Positions 7,809-14,679 of a stretch of 18,690 nt of DNA are shown here, piece by piece. Numbering within the stretch: the first letter of the stretch is position 1; each line of letters begins with the position of its first letter. Position numbers and translations under genes: made by a program. A model generated the notes under the pieces. That model searched no databases. It worked only from the letters and a program-made list of their open reading frames with translations, and was not told the DNA's origin. Origin of the DNA: Planctomycetia bacterium (GTDB lineage: Bacteria > Planctomycetota > UBA1135 > GCA-002686595); contig SXKQ01000052.1 of NCBI GenBank assembly GCA_005778045.1, positions 1 to 18,690 of the forward strand, given 5' to 3'.

Positions 7809-7824
7809 GACCCTTGCGAGGGTC
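7809..7824 (+). terminator. weak hairpin after flagellin 2
   Basis: A 6-bp stem GACCCT / AGGGTC with a TGCG tetraloop, followed by TTCC, about 50 bp after the flagellin 2 stop. It is shorter than the hairpins after flagellins 1, 3 and 4 and has no real U tract, so termination here is uncertain. A smaller GCGGC/GCCGC hairpin lies at 7767-7780. Confidence 0.35.
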
Positions 7825-8004
7825 TTCCAGGCTGCGCGCTCCAACGAGAACACCCGGGCGCCGGCCACTTCCGGCCCCCGATCGCAGGCGAGCGTTCGCA
7901 GGCGGCGGGGGCGATGCAGCGGAAGTGGAAACGAGGAGCCAGCCGCACGGGCTTGATGACTGAACCTGCATCAAAACCCTCTTTCCAACAGGAATCGCAA
8001 CACC

Positions 8005-8823
8005 ATGGGACTTCGTGTCAACACCAACGTCGCTGCGCTCACCAGCCAGCGCAACCTCGGGGCCGTCACCGGCCGCCTCCAGGGCAACTTCGCCCGCCTG
8101 TCCTCGGGCCTGCGCATCGCGACCGCCGCTGACGACGCCGCAGGCCTCGGCATCAGCGAGCGCATGCGCGCCGAGGTCCGCTCCTTCACGGTCGCGGGCC
8201 GCAACGCCCAGGATGGCGTTTCGCTCGTGCAGACCGCGGAAGGCGCTCTCCAAGAAGTCAGCAACAACCTGACCCGCATGCGCGAGCTGGCCGTCCAGGC
8301 CTCCAACGGCACGCTCACCGCGCAGGACCGCGCCACGCTCGACACCGAGTTCCAGGCGCTCGTCACCGAGATCGACCGCGTCTCGAGCCAGACCACGTTC
8401 AACGGCGTGAACCTGCTCGACGGCACGACGACCTCGCTCAGCGTCCAGGTCGGCACCGACGCCGGCGAGAGCATCGCTCTCAGCCTCTCCGACACGACCT
8501 CGACGGGTCTCTCGATCGGCAGCGCGGACGTCACGACGGCCGCCAACGCCGCGAGCGCCCTCTCGACGATCGACACGGCGATCGACAGCGTCTCGACGGC
8601 TCGCGGCACGCTCGGCGCGTCGCAGAACCGCCTGACGAGCGCGCTCTCCTCGATCCTCAACACGCGCGAGAACCTCTCGGCCGCCGAGAGCCGCATCCGC
8701 GACGTCGACGTGGCGATCGAGACCGCGGACCTCACGCGTAACTCGATCCTGCAGCAGGCCGCGGTGAGCGTCCTCTCGCAGGCCAACGTGCAGCCGCAGC
8801 TCGCGCTGTCGCTGCTCGGCTAG
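8005..8823 (+). CDS. fliC: flagellin 3 (mosaic copy)
   Basis: 272 residues, minimal flagellin fold. The N-terminal half ([53 protein letters not shown]) matches flagellin 4 most closely. The C-terminal half ([34 protein letters not shown]) matches flagellin 2, with 118 bp of identical DNA at 8621-8738 against 7555-7672. It therefore reads as a recombinant of its neighbours. It ends [12 protein letters not shown], slightly shorter than copies 1 and 2. AGGA precedes the ATG by about 11 bases, a weaker ribosome site than the other copies. A strong intrinsic terminator follows at 8947, so it is a separate transcription unit. Confidence 0.97.
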   Translation: MGLRVNTNVAALTSQRNLGAVTGRLQGNFARLSSGLRIATAADDAAGLGISERMRAEVRSFTVAGRNAQDGVSLVQTAEGALQEVSNNLTRMRELAVQASNGTLTAQDRATLDTEFQALVTEIDRVSSQTTFNGVNLLDGTTTSLSVQVGTDAGESIALSLSDTTSTGLSIGSADVTTAANAASALSTIDTAIDSVSTARGTLGASQNRLTSALSSILNTRENLSAAESRIRDVDVAIETADLTRNSILQQAAVSVLSQANVQPQLALSLLG

Positions 8824-8946
8824 TCCCTGACCAGCTGAAGCAGGACGGGTTCCCGCGCTTCTCGCGCTCTCCCCCCCCCGCGGGGGCCCGCCCAGCCAGA
8901 AACCTTGGCTATTCGTAGCTGAGGGGGCCAGGGTGGACGGCTCGAA

Positions 8947-8991
8947 GGGCACCGCCCCGCGCACGCGCGGGGCGGTGCCCACGACTTTTTT
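8947..8991 (+). terminator. strong intrinsic terminator after flagellin 3
   Basis: A perfect 15-bp GC-rich stem (8947-8961 with 8966-8980; GGGCACCGCCCCGCG arm) and a CACG loop, followed 5 bases later by six T (8986-8991). This is a textbook rho-independent terminator on the plus strand. It lies about 120 bp after the flagellin 3 stop and separates flagellins 3 and 4 transcriptionally. Confidence 0.88.
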
Positions 8992-9016
8992 CAGGCCTGC
9001 GGTGGAGCGCGCTCCG

Positions 9017-9031
9017 GGAAATGGGATTTCC
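9017..9031. repeat. spaced inverted repeat GGAAAT-GGG-ATTTCC upstream of flagellin 4
   Basis: A perfect 6-bp inverted repeat with a 3-bp spacer, directly after the 12-bp palindrome GGAGCGCGCTCC (9004-9015) and about 310 bp before the flagellin 4 ATG. Its GGAA..TTCC arms resemble the centre of the palindrome at 5683-5701 and the dyad at 10249-10257. A regulator site is possible but unproven. Confidence 0.3.
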
Positions 9032-9343
9032 TGTCGAGCGCCTCGCGCACCTTCCGAAGGAACGCCTGCCGCAAGGCATGCCGCAGCGCGCGCGAGAGCA
9101 CGAGTGCGTGGGATGACGAACGGCACCACGTCACGGTTTCGCGCTTCGCCCCAAAAGGTGGGGAGGGGGTCGAAGCTGCGGCGGGGTCCACGACGCCAAC
9201 GAATCTCCGGAAGCCCGTCCGTCCCGCGAGCCTTCGCCGTGCCAGCGAGAGCTCGCGACTCCTGCGGAAGGGGCTGTCTCCGGTCGGAGCGATGCGGCGT
9301 CTCCTCAGATCCACGGACCGCCAATCCCAAGGAAACCAGTCAA

Positions 9344-10162
9344 ATGGGTCTTCGAGTCAACACGAACGTCGCCGCGCTCACCAGCCAGCGCAACCTCGGC
9401 ACCGTCACCAGCCGCCTGCAGGGCAACTTCGCCCGCCTCTCGTCGGGCCTGCGCATCGCCACGGCCGCCGACGACGCCGCCGGCCTCGGCATCTCCGAGC
9501 GCATGCGCGGCCAGATCCGCAGCCTCACGGTCGCCAGCCGCAACGCGCAGGACGGCGTTTCGATGGCGCAGACCGCCGAAGGCGCGCTGCAGGAAGTCAG
9601 CAACAACCTGACCCGCATGCGCGAGCTCGCAGTGCAGGCCTCCAACGGCACCCTGACCACCGCCGACCGCGCCACGCTCGACACCGAGTTCCAGGCGCTC
9701 GTCACGGAGATCGACCGTGTCGCCGGCCAGACGACCTTCAACGGCGTCAACCTGCTCGACGGCTCGACCACCAGCATGAACATCCAAGTCGGCATCGACG
9801 CGGGCCAGACGATCGCCCTGTCGCTCTCCGACACCACCGCGACCGGCCTCTCGCTCGGCTCGCTGTCGGTGACGAGCGCCGCCAACGCCTCGACCGCCCT
9901 CGCGGCGATCGACACGGCGGTCGATTCGGTCACCACGACGCGCGGCACGCTCGGCGCGCAGATGAACCGCATGACGAGCGCCATCTCGTCGATCCTGACC
10001 ACGCGCGACAACCTCTCGGCCGCCGAGAGCCGCATCCGTGACGTCGACGTCGCCACGGAGACGAGCGACCTGACGCGCAACTCGATCCTGCAGCAGGCTG
10101 CCATCAGCGTGCTGTCGCAGGCCAACGTCCAGCCGCAGCTCGCGCTGCGCCTGCTGGCCTAG
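9344..10162 (+). CDS. fliC: flagellin 4
   Basis: 272 residues, minimal flagellin. The N-terminal helices are close to flagellin 3 ([32 protein letters not shown]). The C-terminal half differs from copies 2 and 3 ([31 protein letters not shown]) and the protein ends LALRLLA where the others have LALSLL. That puts an Arg in the C-terminal D0 helix that lines the filament core. The ATG at 9344 is set by homology and AAGGAAA about 7 bases upstream. The frame is open back to 8933, but that stretch carries the flagellin 3 terminator and cannot be flagellin. The gene is followed by a terminator-like hairpin and then fliD, the usual flagellin-cap order. Confidence 0.97.
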   Translation: MGLRVNTNVAALTSQRNLGTVTSRLQGNFARLSSGLRIATAADDAAGLGISERMRGQIRSLTVASRNAQDGVSMAQTAEGALQEVSNNLTRMRELAVQASNGTLTTADRATLDTEFQALVTEIDRVAGQTTFNGVNLLDGSTTSMNIQVGIDAGQTIALSLSDTTATGLSLGSLSVTSAANASTALAAIDTAVDSVTTTRGTLGAQMNRMTSAISSILTTRDNLSAAESRIRDVDVATETSDLTRNSILQQAAISVLSQANVQPQLALRLLA

Positions 10163-10200
10163 GGCCTGACACTGGAATCGTCCTGTGGACGAAGAGGGCG

Positions 10201-10239
10201 GCGCGGCTCCCCGGCACGGGGAGTCGCGCTGTTTCATTT
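10201..10239 (+). terminator. hairpin terminator after flagellin 4
   Basis: A 13-bp stem (GCGCGGCTCCCCG with CGGGGAGTCGCGC, one G-U pair) and a GCA loop, followed by the T-rich TGTTTCATTT. It starts 38 bp after the flagellin 4 stop and lies upstream of the fliD promoter, so flagellin 4 and fliD appear to be separate units. Confidence 0.8.
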
Positions 10240-10269
10240 GCGCCAAGTGGAAATTCCTTCCAGCGCAAA
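10237..10269. repeat. compound dyad upstream of fliD
   Basis: Outer arms TTTGCGC (10237-10243) and GCGCAAA (10263-10269) enclose TGGAA (10248-10252) and TTCCA (10258-10262); the centre contains the palindromic GGAAATTCC (10249-10257). GGAAATTCC is the reverse complement of GGAATTTCC in the centre of the 5683-5701 palindrome. It sits just upstream of the fliD promoter, where a regulator could bind. Confidence 0.35.
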
Positions 10270-10288
10270 GGAGGTTCAGAGATCGGGC

Positions 10289-10316
10289 TAACCCGGGCCG
10301 CGGGTCGCGCCGATAA
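10289..10316 (+). promoter_or_regulatory. FliA (sigma-28)-type promoter of fliD
   Basis: The -10 element GCCGATAA (10309-10316) is an exact match to the FliA consensus. A -35-like TAAC (10289-10292; consensus TAAA) lies 16 bp upstream, one base more than the usual 15. Transcription would start near 10322, giving a leader of about 30 nt before the fliD ATG. FliA itself is not encoded in the window. Confidence 0.62.
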
Positions 10317-10353
10317 CCCCGCGGGTCCCGCACGGGGCCCACGGAGCAAGCGC

Positions 10354-11829
10354 ATGGCATCCTCGATCAGCTTTGGCGGCCTCGGCAGCGGCCTCGACAC
10401 GCGCGCGATCATCGACGCGCTCTTGGCGGTCGAGCGCATGCCCATCCAGCAACTCGAGTCGAACAAGAAGGGCGATCAGGACAAGATCAACCTGCTCAAC
10501 ACCTTCCGCGGCAAGGTCGACGCACTGCGCACCAAGGCCAACGCGCTCGGCACGCTGTCGGGCTTCCTCGCCTTCAAGGTGAGCCAGAGCGAGGAAGGTT
10601 TCGCCACGATCTCCGCGGCGGGCGCTGCGGCCGCCGGCTCGCACTCGCTCGTCGTCCAGCAGGTCGCGACCACCGATCGCTGGGCCTTCAATGGCGTCAC
10701 CGATCCGGACGCGGACCTCGCCACGGTCGACGGCCAGACCGTCTCGTTCACCTACGACGGCCAGTCGTACACGACGACGATGGATGCGGCGACCTCGTCG
10801 CTCAACGACATCGCGTCGAAGATCAACACGGTAGCCACGGACAAGGTTGCCGCGACGGTCGTGAACTCCGGAACAGCCGCGGCGCCGAGCTGGCAGCTGG
10901 TGCTGACCGCCAAGCAGACCGGCAAGGACCATCGCATCGGCACGATCGCCACGACCGTCACGAACCTCTCGATCAACGCCGCGCCGCCCGATGCGCAGGG
11001 CGTGGCGCAGAGCGCAAACAACATCAGCGTCGGCGGCAATGCCATCGCCGTGATCGACGGACTCACGGTGGAGCGCACCGACAACGACTTCGACGACGTC
11101 ATCGCGGGCGTCTCGATCTCGCTGCTCGACGCCGATCCGGCCAAGACCGTGCAGTTCACCGTCGAGGCCGACAAGACCGCCGTGAAGGGCAAGGTCAAGG
11201 AGTTCGTCGACGCTTACAACGAGGTCGTCAAGTTCGCGCGCGACCAGAACAAGTATGACCCGGAGAAGGGCCCCGGCGGCGCGCTGTTCGGCGAGACGAC
11301 GCTCAAGACGATCCAGCGCACGCTCTCCGGCGCGCTGTTCGGGCAGTCGGCGGCCCAGGCGGCCGCGGACACCTCGGGCTACGGCACGCTGCGTCTCGTG
11401 GGCGTCGAGTCGCAGTCCGATGGCTCGCTCAAGATCAACGACAAGGTGATGGAAGCGAAGATGGACGCGAACCTCTCCAAGTTCGCCGACCTGTTCGCGG
11501 ACACCGACGGCTTCGACAACGCCGGTTCGGCGGTCGGCTCCGTGCGTTACTACTTCGATACGACCGCCGACACCGGCCTGGGTGATGACCTCGCGCGCGA
11601 GATCGACAAGGTCGTGAAGAGCTACGGTGACCAGTCGGGCAACTTCTTCAAGGGCGTGTTCGACGCGCGCGTCGAGACGCTCAACACCAAGATCAAGAGC
11701 ATCAACGAGCGCATCGAGCAGCGCGAGATGCGCATCGATCGCATGCAGGAGCAGCTCACGCGCCGCTTCGCTTCGCTCGAGAGCCTCATGGCCCAGCTCC
11801 AGAGCCAGTCCGCCTACCTCAACCGCTGA
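10354..11829 (+). CDS. fliD: flagellar filament cap protein FliD (HAP2)
   Basis: 491 residues, a normal FliD length. FliD forms the cap at the filament tip that folds exported flagellins into place. The N-terminus has the FliD pattern (SSISFGGLGSGLDTRAIIDAL, in part; then LAVERMPIQQLES). A helical segment (about 45-68) and the Ser/Thr/Ala-rich head domains follow. The C-terminal FliD domain includes TVEADKTAVKGKVKEFVDAYN (about 270-290, in part) and ends in a coiled coil (about 432-491) with RFASLESLMAQLQSQSAYL. GGAG lies about 8 bases before the ATG, and a FliA-type promoter lies 38 bp upstream. fliS follows after 20 bp, the common fliD-fliS order. Confidence 0.96.
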   Translation: MASSISFGGLGSGLDTRAIIDALLAVERMPIQQLESNKKGDQDKINLLNTFRGKVDALRTKANALGTLSGFLAFKVSQSEEGFATISAAGAAAAGSHSLVVQQVATTDRWAFNGVTDPDADLATVDGQTVSFTYDGQSYTTTMDAATSSLNDIASKINTVATDKVAATVVNSGTAAAPSWQLVLTAKQTGKDHRIGTIATTVTNLSINAAPPDAQGVAQSANNISVGGNAIAVIDGLTVERTDNDFDDVIAGVSISLLDADPAKTVQFTVEADKTAVKGKVKEFVDAYNEVVKFARDQNKYDPEKGPGGALFGETTLKTIQRTLSGALFGQSAAQAAADTSGYGTLRLVGVESQSDGSLKINDKVMEAKMDANLSKFADLFADTDGFDNAGSAVGSVRYYFDTTADTGLGDDLAREIDKVVKSYGDQSGNFFKGVFDARVETLNTKIKSINERIEQREMRIDRMQEQLTRRFASLESLMAQLQSQSAYLNR

Positions 11830-11849
11830 TCCTCACGAGACTCCGCACT

Positions 11850-12233
11850 ATGGATCCCCGCTCCGCTGCCGGTGCCTACCGCGAGGCCGCCTTCGAGAAC
11901 GCCCCGCCGATCAAGATCGTGCGCCTCATGTACGCGGGCGCGCTGCGTTTCCTCGACCTCTCGGCGCAGGAGACGCCCGGTGGCCCCGGCTCGCGCTGGG
12001 CTGGGCTGCTCGCGCGGGCCGATGCCATCGTGACCGAGCTGCGCTGCGCGCTGCAGAAGGACGCCGCGCCCGGCGTGGCCGACAACCTCGAGCAGCTTTA
12101 TCTGTTCGTGGAGGACCGACTGCGCGATGCGCAGCGCACCGAGTCCGCGGCACCTGTCGCCGAGGCCCGCAAGGTGCTCGCCCGCCTGCAGGAAGCGTGG
12201 CAGTCGGTCGAGGCCGCGCGTCTCGGGGCCTAG
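11850..12233 (+). CDS. fliS: flagellin export chaperone FliS
   Basis: 127 residues, the usual size. FliS binds the C-terminal helix of flagellin in the cytoplasm and prevents early polymerisation. The N-terminus has the family signature: a Tyr-containing AGAYREAAFENAPPIKIV followed by LMYAGALRFLDLS. The rest is helical, as expected for the four-helix bundle, with a central helix DNLEQLYLFVEDRL and a C-terminal helix AEARKVLARLQEAWQSV. It starts 20 bp after fliD and ends 3 bp before the next small gene, so the three probably share one transcript. The ribosome site is weak, which suggests coupling to fliD. Confidence 0.92.
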   Translation: MDPRSAAGAYREAAFENAPPIKIVRLMYAGALRFLDLSAQETPGGPGSRWAGLLARADAIVTELRCALQKDAAPGVADNLEQLYLFVEDRLRDAQRTESAAPVAEARKVLARLQEAWQSVEAARLGA

Positions 12234-12236
12234 GAC

Positions 12237-12566
12237 GTGCCGCACCCCGATCCCCAGATTGAGCTGGAGCTCGCGCTGGCGCTGGCCCTCGAGCGCGCGA
12301 CGGATCCGCGCGCCGGAAACGAGGCCATCGACGTCGCCGCGCGCCGTGCGCTGCGCGCGCTCGAGCGCTGGAGCGCGCTCCCGCTCGCGGAAGATCCCGC
12401 CCTGCGGGGACGCGTGCAGGAACGGCTGGTGCTGCTACTGCGCACGGTCGAGGCCGAGCTGGGCGCCACGGTGCGTCGCGTCGAACTCGCCGAGCAGGCG
12501 CGTCGCGCGCTCGCGCTGCAGACCGAGCCGGCGCGCTCCGTCGCGGGCTGCGACCACTCGGGTTGA
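12237..12566 (+). CDS. small helical protein after fliS, possible FliT/FlgN-like chaperone
   Basis: 109 residues, GTG start 3 bp after the fliS stop with TAGGA just before it. The sequence is Ala/Leu/Arg/Glu-rich and almost entirely helical: IELELALALALERA, AARRALRALERW, RVQERLVLLLRTVEAELGATVRRVELAEQARRAL (in part). No membrane segment or cysteine-rich motif is seen apart from one Cys near the end. In many genomes the gene after fliS encodes FliT, a small helical chaperone for FliD, so that role is a reasonable guess from position, size and helix content. I cannot see a diagnostic FliT or FlgN motif, so the function is unassigned. Confidence 0.62.
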   Translation: MPHPDPQIELELALALALERATDPRAGNEAIDVAARRALRALERWSALPLAEDPALRGRVQERLVLLLRTVEAELGATVRRVELAEQARRALALQTEPARSVAGCDHSG

Positions 12567-12573
12567 ACGGATT

Positions 12574-12604
12574 GCGCCGCGTGCTCGCGGTGCTCACGCG
12601 GCGC
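12574..12604. terminator. hairpin between convergent genes, probable bidirectional terminator
   Basis: A perfect 10-bp stem GCGCCGCGTG (12574-12583) with CACGCGGCGC (12595-12604) and an 11-nt loop. It lies between the end of the fliS unit and the end of the HDOD-GGDEF gene and overlaps that gene's stop codon. Neither side has a T tract, so efficiency is uncertain. Confidence 0.5.
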
Positions 12605-14657
12605 GCAGCACGCGATTGCGACCGGCGTGCTTGGCCTCGTAGAGGGCCGCGTCCGCGCGTCCGATCAGTGCGGAGACGCTCTCGCCCTTGCGCCACTGGG
12701 CCGCGCCCATCGAGATCGAGACCTGCAGGCCGCGATAGCGCTCGAGCCGTGTCGTGCCGTGCTTTTGCACGAGCGCGCGCAGCGCCTCGCCGAGTTCGAG
12801 CGAGCGCTCGATCGCGCAGTTGGGCAGCAGCACCACGACTTCCTCGCCGCCGTAGCGCGCGACGAGGTCGCCCTTGCGCACGTTCGACTGGAAGATGCGC
12901 ACGAGATCCTGCAACAACTCGTCGCCGGTCTGGTGGCCCATGGTGTCGTTGAAGCGCTTGAAGTGGTCGAGGTCCATGATCAGCAGCGAGAACGGGAGGC
13001 CCGTGCGTTCACTCTGGCTGGCGAGGAACTCGAGACGCTCCATCAGGCGGCGACGGGTGGCCGCGCCCGTCAGCGGGTCTTGGGTCGCGCGCGCCTCGTT
13101 CTCGCGTTCCATGCGCTCGAACTTCAAAAGCAGGCTGGCCTGATCGGCGATGCTTCCGAGAGCCTCCTCCTCGCGCGGGACCGGCGCGCGTCCTGCGCGA
13201 CCTCGATCGGCGACGAGCAGGAGCCGACGCTGGGGATCGAGCTCGCGCAACGGCGCGACCACGGCCGAGTGCACGTCGCACAGCTCGAGCACGAGCTGGT
13301 GCAGCGGCTCGTCCGACTCGCGATCGATGCGCGCTGCATGCTCGAGCGCACCGCGACCCACGCTGCAGGGAGCCCAGCGACCTTCCTGCGTGCGCGTCTC
13401 GCCGGCCACGGCGTAGGACGAGCGCACGGTCAGCCGGCCCTCGCGCTCGTCGAGCTCGAAGCATGTGATGCGCCGGAAGTCCATGCGCTCCATTGCGCGC
13501 AGCATCACGCCCGGCAACGGATCGCCGTCGCCGAGACGCTCGAAGCTGTACTGAAGGACGTTGAAGACCGAGTCCCCGGCGCGCAGCAGGTGTTCCTTCT
13601 CCAGCAGTCGCTGCTGCAGTTCCTCGCGCGCTGCCATCACGATCGGAAAGGCCTCGGCCTGCGTGCGCGCGCGAGGTCGCGCGATCTCTGCAGCGCGGCT
13701 GACAGCCTCGCGCACACGCTCGAGCACGCTCGGAAGGTCGATCGCATCGAACAGCCGCGCGACATCCGCGGGCAGGGCACCGGCGTCGAGCCCGGCGTGC
13801 AGCGGGAATCCGGCTTCGTGGGCCGCGTGGAAGCCCGCGCGCGCGAGCGAGGCGAGGTGCACGTCGACGCCCTCGAGTCCGAGACGCTCGAGTTCCTCTG
13901 CGGGTCGGTGCAGCGCAGCCAGCATGTCGTGCAGCTCGTAGGGCAGGCTCCAAGTGTCGGCGAGCGTGATGCCGAGCAGGTCGTGATCGAAGCCGAACAC
14001 TTCGCGCTCCTCGCGCAGCAGTCCTTCCACGGGCTGCCCGCTCGCGCGCGCGAGCAGCTCGCGCATCTCGCGCTCGCCGAGCTGCCACAGCGCGAGCGAG
14101 CCGATGGAGGAGAGCAGGCCGGCGGTGTAGGCGGTCTCGGGCTCGGCGTAGTGGGACTCGCGCGCGAAGGCGGCTGCGGCCGTGGCGCAGGCGACCGCGT
14201 GCTTGCGCGCGAAGAGCGAGCAGGCCTGTCCTTCGGGTGCGTCGAGCAGCTCGAAGCGGCCACGGATCGGCAGCCGCAGGGCGAGCTCGCGCAGGCCCGC
14301 GGCGTCGAGCCCCGAGAGCGCGTCGTTGAGGTGCAGGGCAAAGCGCCGCTTGCGCTCGCCGGGCTGCCGTCGGCGGATCACCTCCAGAGTGAGTCCCGGA
14401 TCCGTGCGCACGAGGCTCGCGATCTCCCGCGGCGACGCCGACGGATCGAGCACCAGCTCGAGCATCCGCACCACGATGGTGGCCGGGGATGCCAGAACTG
14501 GGACTTGTTGGAGGGCGGTCTGGGCGCGGTGGAGCCGTTGCACGGCCGGCGGAAGCGGGCTGAAGCCCGCCGGTGGAGTTGGGGGAAGGGCGCGGCGGAA
14601 CCCGCGCAGGCCCCTCCATCGGCCCTTTGCGTGCCTGCCATTGAGCCTCACAGGCAT
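12594..14657 (-). CDS. HDOD-GAF-GGDEF protein, probable diguanylate cyclase
   Basis: 687 residues from the ATG at 14657. An HDOD domain (about 43-250, with QQVPVLASPATIVVRMLELV and LVRTDPGLTLEVI) is followed by a helical linker, a GAF-like sensor (about 355-500) and a GGDEF domain (about 525-687). The cyclase signature is GGEEV (603-607), a variant of GGEEF. Metal and substrate residues D562 (MDLDHFK) and N570/D571 are kept, and RKGD (594-597) is the inhibitory c-di-GMP site. It probably makes c-di-GMP, which controls motility in many bacteria. The start is unsure: there is no Shine-Dalgarno at 14657, the frame stays open upstream to 15128, and a GTG at 14543 would drop a Pro-rich leader. It is divergent from the export operon and convergent with the fliS unit. 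Confidence 0.92.
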   Translation of the reverse strand: MPVRLNGRHAKGRWRGLRGFRRALPPTPPAGFSPLPPAVQRLHRAQTALQQVPVLASPATIVVRMLELVLDPSASPREIASLVRTDPGLTLEVIRRRQPGERKRRFALHLNDALSGLDAAGLRELALRLPIRGRFELLDAPEGQACSLFARKHAVACATAAAAFARESHYAEPETAYTAGLLSSIGSLALWQLGEREMRELLARASGQPVEGLLREEREVFGFDHDLLGITLADTWSLPYELHDMLAALHRPAEELERLGLEGVDVHLASLARAGFHAAHEAGFPLHAGLDAGALPADVARLFDAIDLPSVLERVREAVSRAAEIARPRARTQAEAFPIVMAAREELQQRLLEKEHLLRAGDSVFNVLQYSFERLGDGDPLPGVMLRAMERMDFRRITCFELDEREGRLTVRSSYAVAGETRTQEGRWAPCSVGRGALEHAARIDRESDEPLHQLVLELCDVHSAVVAPLRELDPQRRLLLVADRGRAGRAPVPREEEALGSIADQASLLLKFERMERENEARATQDPLTGAATRRRLMERLEFLASQSERTGLPFSLLIMDLDHFKRFNDTMGHQTGDELLQDLVRIFQSNVRKGDLVARYGGEEVVVLLPNCAIERSLELGEALRALVQKHGTTRLERYRGLQVSISMGAAQWRKGESVSALIGRADAALYEAKHAGRNRVLRAA
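14555..14570. repeat. GCGGGC-TGAA-GCCCGC hairpin at the 5' end of the GGDEF gene
   Basis: A perfect 6-bp stem with a TGAA loop. If the ATG at 14657 is used, it encodes the PAGFSP part of a Pro-rich leader before the HDOD domain. Such GCGGGCT-AGCCCGC dyads resemble small dispersed REP-like repeats of GC-rich genomes, so this leader may be a repeat and not true protein. Only one copy was seen in the window. Confidence 0.35.
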
Positions 14658-14679
14658 TATCCAGAACGTGGACGGTTCC

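Larger units (their letters stand above)
8824..9343. other. 520-bp intergenic region between flagellins 3 and 4
   Basis: The longest gene-free stretch in the window. It holds a run of nine C (8871-8879) inside a CCCCCGCGGGGG palindrome, the strong terminator at 8947-8991, a 12-bp palindrome GGAGCGCGCTCC (9004-9015) and, next to it, GGAAAT-GGG-ATTTCC (9017-9031). AAGGAAA precedes flagellin 4. The short frames on both strands here look like GC-rich shadows with no recognisable domain. No sigma-28 or sigma-54 promoter was readable upstream of flagellin 4. Confidence 0.6.

Noticed and set aside
8991..9314. Possible 107-residue minus-strand gene in the flagellin 3-4 gap
   Set aside because: Arg/Pro-rich composition, no domain and no ribosome site; typical chance frame of GC-rich DNA.
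7762..9330. 522-residue minus-strand frame across flagellin 3
   Set aside because: Arg/Gly/Ala-rich shadow of flagellin codons on the opposite strand; similar frames mirror each flagellin.
8933..9343. N-terminal extension of flagellin 4
   Set aside because: It includes a strong intrinsic terminator and no flagellin-like sequence; a ribosome site precedes 9344.
14555..14570. Terminator for the GGDEF gene or fliO
   Set aside because: It lies at the 5' end of the GGDEF gene, has no T tract and has a short stem; better seen as a repeat-like dyad.
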